A stretch of 64,000 bases of DNA from the NCBI GenBank assembly GCA_947499305.1, contig CANMNN010000014.1, positions 1-64,000 of the forward strand, in the 5' to 3' direction. This stretch comes from an uncultured Arenicella sp. (GTDB lineage: Bacteria > Pseudomonadota > Gammaproteobacteria > Arenicellales > Arenicellaceae). Positions 52,479 to 60,997 of this stretch are shown here, piece by piece. Position numbers and translations under genes: made by a program. Within the stretch, counting starts at the first letter, position 1. The number at the start of each line of letters is the position of its first letter. The notes beneath the pieces were generated by a model. The model was given only the letters and a program-made list of their open reading frames with translations. It made no database searches and was not told where the DNA came from.

Positions 52479-52931
52479 ATGGCCACTAAGAAAGCCGCAA
52501 AAAAAGAAGTAAATCCTGATCAACTAATTCATGGTATCGAACCTTACAAAGAGAAGGCGCGCGAGAAGTACATGAACCCAAATCAGGTTGATCATTTTCG
52601 TGATATTTTGATTGCATGGAAAACTAATTTACTGGACGAGGTGTCGCGCACCATCAATTTGATGCAAGACGAAAACATCAATCATCCTGACCCGAATGAT
52701 CGTGCGAGTCAGGAAACCGACATGTCCCTAGAGTTGCGTAATCGCGATCGAGAGCGCAAGTTACTAAAGAAAATTGATCAAACCATTGCCCGTGTCGACA
52801 GTGATGACTATGGTTGGTGTGATCGCTGCGGTATCGAAATTGGCATCCGCAGGCTTGAAGCACGTCCAACTGCAGAGCTATGCGTTGATTGCAAGACCTT
52901 GAATGAGATCAAAGAACGCCAAATGATCTAG
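52479..52931 (+). CDS. dksA: RNA polymerase-binding transcription factor DksA
   Basis: DksA binds the secondary channel of RNA polymerase and, with ppGpp, adjusts rRNA and amino-acid promoters. The 150-residue protein (E. coli 151) has the coiled-coil tip region (DRASQETDMSLELRNRDRE) and the four-cysteine zinc finger CDRCG to CVDCK. The frame is open to a GTG at 52452, but MATKKAAKK at 52479 matches family N-termini. Closed by a bidirectional terminator. Confidence 0.95.
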   Translation: MATKKAAKKEVNPDQLIHGIEPYKEKAREKYMNPNQVDHFRDILIAWKTNLLDEVSRTINLMQDENINHPDPNDRASQETDMSLELRNRDRERKLLKKIDQTIARVDSDDYGWCDRCGIEIGIRRLEARPTAELCVDCKTLNEIKERQMI

Positions 52932-52960
52932 GTCTAAACTAGCCATAAGCTGTAAAACTA

Positions 52961-52998
52961 AAAAAGCCCCGCTGATAATTTCAACGGGGCTTTTTTTT
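52961..52998. terminator. bidirectional terminator between dksA and surA
   Basis: AAAAAGCCCCG (52961-52971) pairs with CGGGGCTTTTT (52985-52995); A-run on the left, eight T on the right. Confidence 0.92.
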
Positions 52999-53020
52999 AA
53001 TTTCTTTTTAAATTCTACGC

Positions 53021-54277
53021 TTAGATCACCGGCGCTGCGACATGCTCCACATACGCACCCTCTAAAAGCTCTCGAACCCATTGACCAAACTCGCGATCCG
53101 CTCGCTGACGTCGCAACATGCTCTCGGCTCTAGCTCTAGTGATTTGCTCGGTAACATTCTTTTTACGACGATCTTCAACTCTCAAGATATGCATTCCGTA
53201 TTGCGTATTGATAGGCTGGCTTATCTGGTTCAACGCAATTTGCTTAAACGCCTCCTCAAACGGTTGCACCATTTCACCAGGAGAAACCCAGCCAAGACTA
53301 CCACCATTAGCAGCTGAGCCGGTGTCATCCGAATAGATTCGAGCGAGATCCTCAAAAGTTTCGCCATCAATAATGCGTTGTCGTAAATTAAATAACTTCT
53401 TAGACGCTTGAGATTTTGCAACGTTAGATTCAGCTTTAATAAGTATGTGGCTCACTTTGGCCTGAATAATCTCAGATCGATCACCCTTTCGCTCATGCAT
53501 TTTCAAGATATGCAGTGCATTACCAGTAGACACGACTTGAGACACTTGTCCTGCCTCAAGCTCTTTCAAAGCGTTCGCCCATTGTGAAGGCAGGTTGTCA
53601 GGTTTTCGCCAACCAATGAGGCCGCCCTCTTGAGCGTCCGGAGCCTCTGAGTAGGTTAATACAGCTTGTTCAAAGCTCATCCCCTGTTCGATTTCATCGC
53701 GGACCTTTTGTGCTAAATCAGCGTTAACCTCAGGGTTAGAAATTAATATTCTAGCTACCAAATACTCAGAATTGTCGGCAGACAAGCCTGCTTGGTCTAT
53801 CGCAACATCAATTTCATAATCTGGAACCACAACACGTGTTCGCGCGTAATAGTCGGTTAGGCGAGAAATGGTTAAGGTGTCGCGTACCGATTCTCGAAAC
53901 TTAGCGAACGGTTGACCTTCGGCTTCTAACGAGGCTTGTAATTGCGCGATCGAGGCATTTTGTTGAGAGGCAAACCTGCCAATTGCAGCGTTCAGCTCTT
54001 GCTCGCCAATTTCAATTCCGCGGCGATTTGCTTCTTGTACTTGAAGTCGATCAGAGATCATTCCTTCAAGCAATTGTTTAGGCAAATCCGGTGGAGCTGG
54101 ATTTTCAGCAGTGAACTCTCGAGAGATCGTATTCATGCGATAGTCGAACTCAGACTGTGTAATCACATCTTCATTAATGATCACCAGAACTCGATCCATA
54201 AATGTAGACTGAGCGAGTACTGAGGCGCTTACAACTACGCAAAGCATAGTTGCCGCAGACTTAATTAGTAGTTTCAT
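53021..54277 (-). CDS. surA: periplasmic chaperone and peptidyl-prolyl isomerase SurA
   Basis: SurA escorts outer-membrane proteins, including LptD, to the BAM complex. The 418 residues comprise a signal peptide (1-22, ASVLA), an N-terminal chaperone domain (about 25-165, FMDRVLVIINEDVITQSEFD) and two parvulin domains (about 168-270 and 280-380; GLIGWRKPDNLP and GSLGWVSPGEMVQPFEEAF). Normal length for the family. It follows lptD by 120 bases, the conserved order, but pdxA-rsmA, which usually come next, are absent; the gene converges with dksA instead. Confidence 0.95.
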   Translation of the reverse strand: MKLLIKSAATMLCVVVSASVLAQSTFMDRVLVIINEDVITQSEFDYRMNTISREFTAENPAPPDLPKQLLEGMISDRLQVQEANRRGIEIGEQELNAAIGRFASQQNASIAQLQASLEAEGQPFAKFRESVRDTLTISRLTDYYARTRVVVPDYEIDVAIDQAGLSADNSEYLVARILISNPEVNADLAQKVRDEIEQGMSFEQAVLTYSEAPDAQEGGLIGWRKPDNLPSQWANALKELEAGQVSQVVSTGNALHILKMHERKGDRSEIIQAKVSHILIKAESNVAKSQASKKLFNLRQRIIDGETFEDLARIYSDDTGSAANGGSLGWVSPGEMVQPFEEAFKQIALNQISQPINTQYGMHILRVEDRRKKNVTEQITRARAESMLRRQRADREFGQWVRELLEGAYVEHVAAPVI

Positions 54278-54397
54278 ATTTCAACCTGACGCTGTGTTAG
54301 CTGTCTAGGGCCTTATTATTATTCAAATAGCATGAGGGTATAGATTGGCTTAACTACACGTAACATGACTTACCGTGCCGTGAACTCGTGCCATGAA

Positions 54398-56743
54398 CTA
54401 TAGACCCGTTTTGATGCGACCCAATGCGGTTAGCTCTAATTCAATGAAAAAAGCGGTGCGTTTATCATCGAAATCCATCGTCGTGTTGGTTCGTCTCAAA
54501 CGAGTATCAATTCGTGACGTACCAACAAAACGTAACTTCCAGCAGCAACCATTGTATTCAACACCTGCACGCGTTTCGATACTTTCAGAGTCTTCAATCG
54601 AATATCGCTCTGACCCGAAAAATTGCCAACGATCAGAAATCGGCCAATTAGCGTCGATGGTGAGTTGATCAACCGCCGAATCACCAGAATCAACTCGATA
54701 ATACCCAACCTGAATATTCTTGCGGCTATCGTCTTTAGGACTGTAACCGAGTGAAAAGCGCGCAGTTCGGAGCTCACTCTCATCATGATCGTACTGTAGA
54801 AAACTGTAGGTAGTCCAACCATTGAATTCGGTGCGAACTTCGGCAAGCAAGTCGCCTAAACCACTTTCAATTGGAGCTGTTGAACTCAGGTTTTGCTCGA
54901 GATCATCAAGCAAAACAAGCTGACCAATACTTGCTGTTAAGCGTTGATCGCCGGTTTTATTATCAATAATGCGGGTCGTCGCACCTAGAGTAAGTTGGTT
55001 GGTGTCCCCTACTCTGTCGTAACCGAAAAATCGATTGGCACGAAAGATATTACTAAAGTTATTAAGCGACACTTGGCTTGTATCGAAAACCGGCACATCA
55101 TCTTGGTCTTCATCAGGAGCGTAGGCATAAAAAACACGTGGCTCTAAGGTCTGCAGAGCATCCTCTCCGAACCAGCTGGTATTTTTCTCAAAGTACAAAC
55201 CGCTGTCCACACTGAATACAGGTACAGTAAACGACGGATTGTCTTCAACACCTGCTTCTACGTTATCTAGGCTGTAGCTACTATTATGGATCGACAACTT
55301 AGGCTTTACATAGCCCCAAAGGTTCTCGAACGGCAGTTCAACATAGGGGTTAACCGATGTTCGAGTACCCTCAACTCGAGAATCTGAATTGAAATTTGTA
55401 TACGATGCGTTGACGCCATACTTAGCTCCATAAGGGCCATCAGGCAGGTTAGTGCTGAAAGTAAGTGACGGCAAACGCTCATACGGCGCAAATTCACTTG
55501 AGACGCGATCATCAATAATTTGATATTCATTGGCACGAGCGCCTAGACGAAAATACCGATGTGTATAGTTGAGTTGCGCATCACGCGGCACAAATGTCGC
55601 ACTAAATGAACGAACGTCGTTACGTAGGTCATTAAAGTAATCGATGTCAGAGACATCGTTGTAGTTAATACGTGCCGATAAATTTCGCGTGATTTGCTGC
55701 GAGTGTTGAATGCTAAGCAAGTCTCGATCGTCACCAAAAATATCATCGTCCGGCAATATTTCAGCATACACTTGCGTTGATGAATTCTCACTTCTACGAC
55801 GATACTCAGCCGCTACCTGCAAACCACGATCGGTAAAAAAGCGCGGTGTAATTGTCGCGTCTTGGTTCTTTGCGATGTTCCAATACCACGGAAATTCGAA
55901 AATATTGCCCGATTCTTCATCGGAACCATAGCTCGGTGTTAGAAAACCCGTTTTGCGCTGATCGTTTAGAGGGAAAGAAATATACGGGGCATAAAACACT
56001 GGCACGCCTTTAAAGCGAACAGTTGCTCCCCTAGCGCGGCCTACTCCCCCCAGACGATCAAGCTCTAAGCTGTTGGCGCCGATAACAACACTTTCATTAC
56101 CTTCGGGGCAGGTTGAGTAGTTTGCATTCTCAAGACGAACAAACCCCTCGCCTTCTAAGCTCACAAGCTCGGCCGAACCGCGAGATTCAACTTTTACCAC
56201 ATCACGGTCACCGGATCGACTCATTGAGCGAGCCAGCTTGAACTCTGAATTCTTTAAAGTGCCAATTTGAGTTGGGACATGAACGTCTATTGCATCACTT
56301 TTTAAGTAATCGCCGCGTTCAGAAATCATTTCGACACTTCCCTCAGCAACGACACGTTCACTTTCACGATAATATTGCAACTTATCAGCAACAACAGTTT
56401 GTCGCCCTTTGGTCACCTCGGCATTGCCGGATAAGGTTACGAGATCATCTCCTTCTGATTCGACACTATCTGCCTCTAGCGAAATTGGGTATTCGCCGTC
56501 GGCATTTGGCGCTAGTGCAGGTGAGGCAAACTCGAGCTCGGATGGCAGACAAACACAATCGATACCTTTGCACGCGGCTGCCGCATTGCTTGAAAAAACA
56601 AACATCGCTACGCCAGTCATTGCCAAGCCGAGCAGTTTATTCCCTTTAACGAAGTTTACCGTACTGGAGCCAAGGCCCTCGGTCGATATACTTACTACCC
56701 TTTTTGATTCTGTCTTATCAAGCTGTTCAAGCTGCTTAACCAT
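54398..56743 (-). CDS. lptD: LPS-assembly protein LptD
   Basis: Outer-membrane translocon that inserts lipopolysaccharide together with LptE. The 781 residues include a long N-region and hydrophobic signal (about 36-56), an OstA-type periplasmic beta-jellyroll (about 70-215, VTLSGNAEVTKGRQTVVADKL in part) and a large C-terminal barrel. Disulfide cysteines are present: ACKGIDCVC just after the signal and the adjacent pair GCCW near the C-terminus, matching E. coli C724-C725. The long N-region suggests the true start may be internal. Upstream of surA and divergent from amgK. Confidence 0.95.
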   Translation of the reverse strand: MVKQLEQLDKTESKRVVSISTEGLGSSTVNFVKGNKLLGLAMTGVAMFVFSSNAAAACKGIDCVCLPSELEFASPALAPNADGEYPISLEADSVESEGDDLVTLSGNAEVTKGRQTVVADKLQYYRESERVVAEGSVEMISERGDYLKSDAIDVHVPTQIGTLKNSEFKLARSMSRSGDRDVVKVESRGSAELVSLEGEGFVRLENANYSTCPEGNESVVIGANSLELDRLGGVGRARGATVRFKGVPVFYAPYISFPLNDQRKTGFLTPSYGSDEESGNIFEFPWYWNIAKNQDATITPRFFTDRGLQVAAEYRRRSENSSTQVYAEILPDDDIFGDDRDLLSIQHSQQITRNLSARINYNDVSDIDYFNDLRNDVRSFSATFVPRDAQLNYTHRYFRLGARANEYQIIDDRVSSEFAPYERLPSLTFSTNLPDGPYGAKYGVNASYTNFNSDSRVEGTRTSVNPYVELPFENLWGYVKPKLSIHNSSYSLDNVEAGVEDNPSFTVPVFSVDSGLYFEKNTSWFGEDALQTLEPRVFYAYAPDEDQDDVPVFDTSQVSLNNFSNIFRANRFFGYDRVGDTNQLTLGATTRIIDNKTGDQRLTASIGQLVLLDDLEQNLSSTAPIESGLGDLLAEVRTEFNGWTTYSFLQYDHDESELRTARFSLGYSPKDDSRKNIQVGYYRVDSGDSAVDQLTIDANWPISDRWQFFGSERYSIEDSESIETRAGVEYNGCCWKLRFVGTSRIDTRLRRTNTTMDFDDKRTAFFIELELTALGRIKTGL

Positions 56744-56930
56744 AGAGCCAATCCACCTTTGGTTTATTGATTGTTATTGTGTTTTACCGAGCTAGTAATC
56801 CCACCACACACCTACTTTACACAGATACGTGATGTTAACGCTTAGCTCGTAGCGCTGATTGTAACCTCTAAGCCGCAAAACAGCACTTAATTGTTAGCAA
56901 TGCTTGCGCACTTAACGGCGAGGATTTCTG

Positions 56931-56936
56931 TATACT
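56931..56936 (+). promoter_or_regulatory. likely -10 element of amgK-murU
   Basis: TATACT, preceded directly by TG, lies 105 bases before amgK. No -35 hexamer stands at standard spacing. Offered as the best promoter candidate in the 297-bp lptD-amgK gap. Confidence 0.35.
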
Positions 56937-57040
56937 TGCGTTTCTTATTATAGAGCAATACGCATTACGCTGCTAAGGCCTTAACCAACCCTATTACCTT
57001 TTGTCTGATCAAACAAAATATCACGATAAAAACTTTCTCA

Positions 57041-58033
57041 ATGACCACAGATCAACGACAGTTAGAACTATTAAATTGGCTCACCCAGAAGCTAGGCTAT
57101 AGCGTAAGCGACTTCTCAGTTGCATCGGCCGATGCCAGCTTTCGCCGCTATTTTCGCGCCGTGACAAGTCGCGGAACTTTCGTCGTAATGGACGCGCCGC
57201 CGGAAAAGGAAAACTGCCAAGCGTTTGTCGATACCGCTCAAGCGCTAGCATCCCTCGGCGTGCACACACCGGAAATAATTGCTAAAGACCTAAGTCTGGG
57301 TTTCATTGTGCTCGAGGATCTTGGCACGCGAACCTATTTAGATGAACTAGACCGAAAACCGAACGAGCTCTACAGTGCAGCAATTGACTCTTTAGTAAAA
57401 ATTCAGAGCGGAAAAATATCTGGGAGCCAGTGGTGGCCAACACACTATGACTCACAGAAATTGCTCGAAGAAATGTCCCTATTTGAGCGTTGGTATATAA
57501 ACGAACATCTTGGACGAAGCATTCATGAACCGAGCTTTGCAGTATGGCTTCATACTCAACAATTTCTCGCCCAGGCGTGCCTAGAGCAACCCCAAGTATG
57601 GGTCCATCGCGATTATCACTCGCGTAACTTGATGATCACTGAGATCAACTCGCCAGGTGTAATCGACTTTCAAGATATGGTGGTAGGCGCTATCGGCTAT
57701 GATTTAGCTTCGATATTTAAAGATTGCTATATCGAGTGGCCTAGGCAGCGTCAACAAATATGGCTCGAGGAGTACAGAACCAAGGCGATCACAGCGCTTG
57801 ATTTGCCTGAGTTTAGCCTCGAAACACTAACTCGCTGGGTAGACCTCGCCGGCCTACAACGCCACCTGAAAGTACTTGGGATTTTCTGCCGCTTAAATTA
57901 TCGTGACGGCAAAGAAAATTATCTAAGAGACCTTCCCTTAGTCGCTAAATATACGCTTGAAGTGCTCGAAATATACCCTGAGCTTAGAGCCTTTAAGGAC
58001 CACTTTGAAGGCCATATAAAAGCGGCGCTTTAA
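57041..58033 (+). CDS. amgK: N-acetylmuramate/N-acetylglucosamine kinase AmgK
   Basis: Anomeric sugar kinase of the cell-wall recycling bypass: phosphorylates MurNAc at C1 with ATP. The 330-residue protein has the aminoglycoside-phosphotransferase fold, with VHRDYHSRNLM (catalytic loop) and GVIDFQDMVVGAIGYDLAS (metal-binding loop). Identity rests on the murU gene 22 bases downstream and on the lptD-surA neighbourhood, an arrangement known from Pseudomonas. Confidence 0.93.
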   Translation: MTTDQRQLELLNWLTQKLGYSVSDFSVASADASFRRYFRAVTSRGTFVVMDAPPEKENCQAFVDTAQALASLGVHTPEIIAKDLSLGFIVLEDLGTRTYLDELDRKPNELYSAAIDSLVKIQSGKISGSQWWPTHYDSQKLLEEMSLFERWYINEHLGRSIHEPSFAVWLHTQQFLAQACLEQPQVWVHRDYHSRNLMITEINSPGVIDFQDMVVGAIGYDLASIFKDCYIEWPRQRQQIWLEEYRTKAITALDLPEFSLETLTRWVDLAGLQRHLKVLGIFCRLNYRDGKENYLRDLPLVAKYTLEVLEIYPELRAFKDHFEGHIKAAL

Positions 58034-58055
58034 GCTTTAATACCCCAAGATAAAC

Positions 58056-58763
58056 ATGCAAAGATTGCAATCCAGATCGCCCGAATCAACGTCGGTGATA
58101 TTACTCGCCGCAGGGCACGGAACTCGAATGCGCCCTCTAACCGACAACACCCCAAAGCCGTTACTTAAAGTCGGCAGACACGCTCTGATTGAACATCATC
58201 TCCACCGATTAGCTGAACGAGGTTTTCAGCATATTGTAATCAATACCGCCTATCTCGGAACACAGATCCATCGCGAGCTCGGTGACGGTCAACGCTACGG
58301 CTTAGAGATTCAATATTCAGATGAGTCTGATACGGGTGCCTTAGAAACGGCTGGCGGCATCAAGAATTCGCTTAATTTACTTCGCAGCGAATCCTTTATC
58401 GCGATCAATGCCGACATCTACACGGACTTTGATTTTGCTAGCTTGTTGGGTTTAGATGCGAAAGGGCTGGGTTATTTAGTAATGGTAGAAAACCCAGAAC
58501 ACAACCCTAATGGGGATTTCGGTCTAGATCACGATGGCAATTTTGTTGTTGGCCTATCAAGTGCCCAGAAGAGCATGACGTATAGCGGCATTGCCCACTA
58601 CCAAAAAGAAATGTTTAGACAACTACCTGAAGGTAAATTGGCGCTAGGACCAATTCTCAAAACACTGATTAAGCATAGGCAGCTCAAAGCGATTCCCTTT
58701 TTAGGTAATTGGACTGATGTTGGAACACCCCAGCGCTTAGCACAGTTAAATAGCGCGCTCTAA
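58056..58763 (+). CDS. murU: N-acetylmuramate alpha-1-phosphate uridylyltransferase MurU
   Basis: Converts MurNAc-1-phosphate and UTP to UDP-MurNAc, returning recycled muramic acid to peptidoglycan synthesis without the fosfomycin-sensitive MurA step. The 235-residue nucleotidyltransferase has LLAAGHGTRMRPLTDNTPKP and the metal-binding INADIYTDFDF. Length and pairing with amgK separate it from glucose-1-phosphate thymidylyltransferases. Confidence 0.93.
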   Translation: MQRLQSRSPESTSVILLAAGHGTRMRPLTDNTPKPLLKVGRHALIEHHLHRLAERGFQHIVINTAYLGTQIHRELGDGQRYGLEIQYSDESDTGALETAGGIKNSLNLLRSESFIAINADIYTDFDFASLLGLDAKGLGYLVMVENPEHNPNGDFGLDHDGNFVVGLSSAQKSMTYSGIAHYQKEMFRQLPEGKLALGPILKTLIKHRQLKAIPFLGNWTDVGTPQRLAQLNSAL

Positions 58764-58801
58764 ACAAGCTACTCTGCAAAAACTGAAAATTGAAGACAGG
58801 A

Positions 58802-59488
58802 CTAGAGCGAATCAACGAATTTGACGACAACTGTGCCGGCTATCTGATCAAAGTTAGGTGCCTCTTTCATATGGTCGGCAATGTTCGTCACCTTTAACCC
58901 TTGATAACCGCAAGGGTCAATATTAACAAATGGTGAAAGGTCCATATCAACATTCAGACTCAAACCGTGATAACTGGTGCCCTTACGTATTCGTAACCCT
59001 AGCGCACCTATTTTCGCCTCATTTACATACACACCCGGCGCATCTTCTCGACGATCGGCTTTAATGTTTAAATCCGCAAGGGTGTCGATCATGCATTGTT
59101 CTAACTTATGCACTAAAGACTTAACGCCAATTCCATGCGATTTAAGCGCTAAGAGTGGATAGATCACAATCTGCCCCGGTCCATGGTAGGTAATTTGGCC
59201 ACCGCGATCGGTTTTCACGGTAGGAATATCGCTAGGGATAAAGGTATCCAAATTGCAAGCGGTCCCTTGTGTATATACTTTCGGGTGCTGCAATACCCAT
59301 ATTTGATCTGGGGCGTTATCGTCTCGCTCGGCAGCGAACTCCGCCATTGCTTGATAACTAGTAGCATAATCTAGCTGATCATAAATCGACAATAATATCT
59401 CACGTCCAGACGCCGTTTTAAGGGTTTTACGTTGCTTTGGTTTATCCAAACTACTGAGGTTCGCCACCGATTTCATAACCACTTGCAA
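58802..59488 (-). CDS. lipB: octanoyl-[acyl-carrier-protein]:protein transferase LipB
   Basis: Transfers octanoate from acyl carrier protein to lipoyl domains, the first step of lipoate synthesis. The 228 residues contain RGGQITYHGPGQIVIYPLL (lipoyl-ligase signature), the catalytic Lys region KIGALGLRIRKG, YHGLSLNVDMDL and the acyl-accepting Cys in IDPCGYQGL. The first 25 residues are poorly conserved, so the start may be slightly internal. It follows ybeD by 5 bases. lipA, commonly next, is not present within the window on this strand. Confidence 0.94.
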   Translation of the reverse strand: MQVVMKSVANLSSLDKPKQRKTLKTASGREILLSIYDQLDYATSYQAMAEFAAERDDNAPDQIWVLQHPKVYTQGTACNLDTFIPSDIPTVKTDRGGQITYHGPGQIVIYPLLALKSHGIGVKSLVHKLEQCMIDTLADLNIKADRREDAPGVYVNEAKIGALGLRIRKGTSYHGLSLNVDMDLSPFVNIDPCGYQGLKVTNIADHMKEAPNFDQIAGTVVVKFVDSL

Positions 59489-59493
59489 GAACC

Positions 59494-59799
59494 CTAAAGC
59501 GTCATTACCACGCGCGGAGATTTTGCAATTAAGCCATACACTGCTTCTAGCTCTTCTCGGCTTTTTATCTTGACCACGGCAGTTACCGACTCGAACTTGC
59601 CGGTGCGGCTGGTGTTCGAACTTAGCTTCTTTAGAGCACCATCATCTAGTAAAGGCGTTATAAGGCCCTTGATGTAGTCGGCTGCTGGAGCGCCTTCTTC
59701 GGCTTTGCACATGGCTTTGAAATTATAATCCAATGGGTATTCGATTAAATCGAAACCATCTTTAGGATCTTCAGGCGTATTGTTGCTTTTATCGTTCAT
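59494..59799 (-). CDS. ybeD: YbeD/DUF493 family protein
   Basis: A 101-residue small ferredoxin-like-fold protein of the DUF493 family (E. coli YbeD). FDLIEYPLDYNFKAMCKA and KFESVTAVVKIKSREELEAVY are the family blocks. Function is unresolved; the conserved position between dacA and lipB is the strongest identifying feature. Confidence 0.92.
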   Translation of the reverse strand: MNDKSNNTPEDPKDGFDLIEYPLDYNFKAMCKAEEGAPAADYIKGLITPLLDDGALKKLSSNTSRTGKFESVTAVVKIKSREELEAVYGLIAKSPRVVMTL

Positions 59800-59833
59800 A
59801 AATATACTTTGCTAGGCGACGAATAGCTCAATG

Positions 59834-60997
59834 CTAGTCTTCCCAAAATTGCTTGGCGCGCAGCTTAATCGAATCGACAAAGCGTTTCCACCAACCTGCA
59901 GCATTTATCTGGCTAGTCGCGATTAACGGTACCTCGATAAGTGTTTCACCATCTAATGTCAATTGAGCCAGCCCCATAGGCTGACCTACCTCAATCGGGG
60001 CTTCAAAATATGGACTATGGTGTAATGTGGTTTTGATTTCAGACTCGCGGCCTTTGGGCACTACCACATTAGCTGGCGCTGAAGCTTGGAGCAGAACTTG
60101 GTCGGCTTCGCCACCGTAAACTTTCACCGAAGTTAAGCCGCCCTGCTGATTTAGCTGCTCAGTAGCGTCAAAGTAATTAAACCCGTAATTTAGCAGCTCT
60201 AACACCGCTGCCTCCCGCGCGACTTGGCTCTTTGCGCCCATCACTACAGCTATCCATCGTTGTTTAGCTCGCTTTGCACTGCCAACCAAACAAAACCCCG
60301 AGGCTTCGGTGTAGCCTGTTTTTAGCCCGTCGACACTATCGTCCTTCCATAGAAGTTTATTACGGTTGTACTGTGTGATTTCATTGTGCGTATAGACCTT
60401 CTCGGCGTACCAAGCATATTGCTCTGGATACTCCTTAATGATTGCTGCCGATAACTTAGCAATATCCAATGCCGACATAACATGCCCTTCATCGGGCAAG
60501 CCAGTACTGTTAACAAAATTAGAATGGTCGAGACCTAATTTACGGGCCTCTTGATTCATCAATTGCGCAAATGCGAATTCACTACCGCCGGTAAATTCGG
60601 CTAAGGCGATAGCTGCATCGTTACCGGATTGAATAATAGTGCTCTTTAAAAGGTGGCCTAGCTCAATGCGAGTATTAACATCAGCAAACATTCGCGAGCC
60701 TTCAGCACGCCAAGCCTGCTCACTAATTGGCACCATGTCCGACGGCTGTAGCTCTCCACTCTCTAGACGCGAAAAAAGCACATAATTCATCATCAGTTTG
60801 GTGATGCTGGCCGGCGGTAAGGCTAAATCCGGGTTCTTAGAGGCAACAACAGCACCACTGTTTATCTCATATAAGACCCAGGCTTTAGCCTCAATATTAG
60901 GCTGGACTTGCTGGGCCTGTGCACCTGATGACAAACACAACAGTATTATTAATGTGCAAGCGACTAGCCGATTAATGTTAAAACTGAACATAGACAC
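59834..60997 (-). CDS. dacA: D-alanyl-D-alanine carboxypeptidase (PBP5/6 type)
   Basis: Trims the terminal D-Ala from peptidoglycan pentapeptides in the periplasm. The 387-residue protein has a signal peptide (about 9-28, LIILLCLSSGAQAQ), the acylated serine in PPASITKLM, QSGNDAAIALA and the third motif DGLKTGYTEASGF. The C-terminal domain ends in an amphipathic helix (WWKRFVDSIKLRAKQF) for membrane attachment. It starts with GTG overlapping the mltB stop in TAGTG; an ATG two codons on (60991) is an alternative. Confidence 0.94.
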   Translation of the reverse strand: MSMFSFNINRLVACTLIILLCLSSGAQAQQVQPNIEAKAWVLYEINSGAVVASKNPDLALPPASITKLMMNYVLFSRLESGELQPSDMVPISEQAWRAEGSRMFADVNTRIELGHLLKSTIIQSGNDAAIALAEFTGGSEFAFAQLMNQEARKLGLDHSNFVNSTGLPDEGHVMSALDIAKLSAAIIKEYPEQYAWYAEKVYTHNEITQYNRNKLLWKDDSVDGLKTGYTEASGFCLVGSAKRAKQRWIAVVMGAKSQVAREAAVLELLNYGFNYFDATEQLNQQGGLTSVKVYGGEADQVLLQASAPANVVVPKGRESEIKTTLHHSPYFEAPIEVGQPMGLAQLTLDGETLIEVPLIATSQINAAGWWKRFVDSIKLRAKQFWED

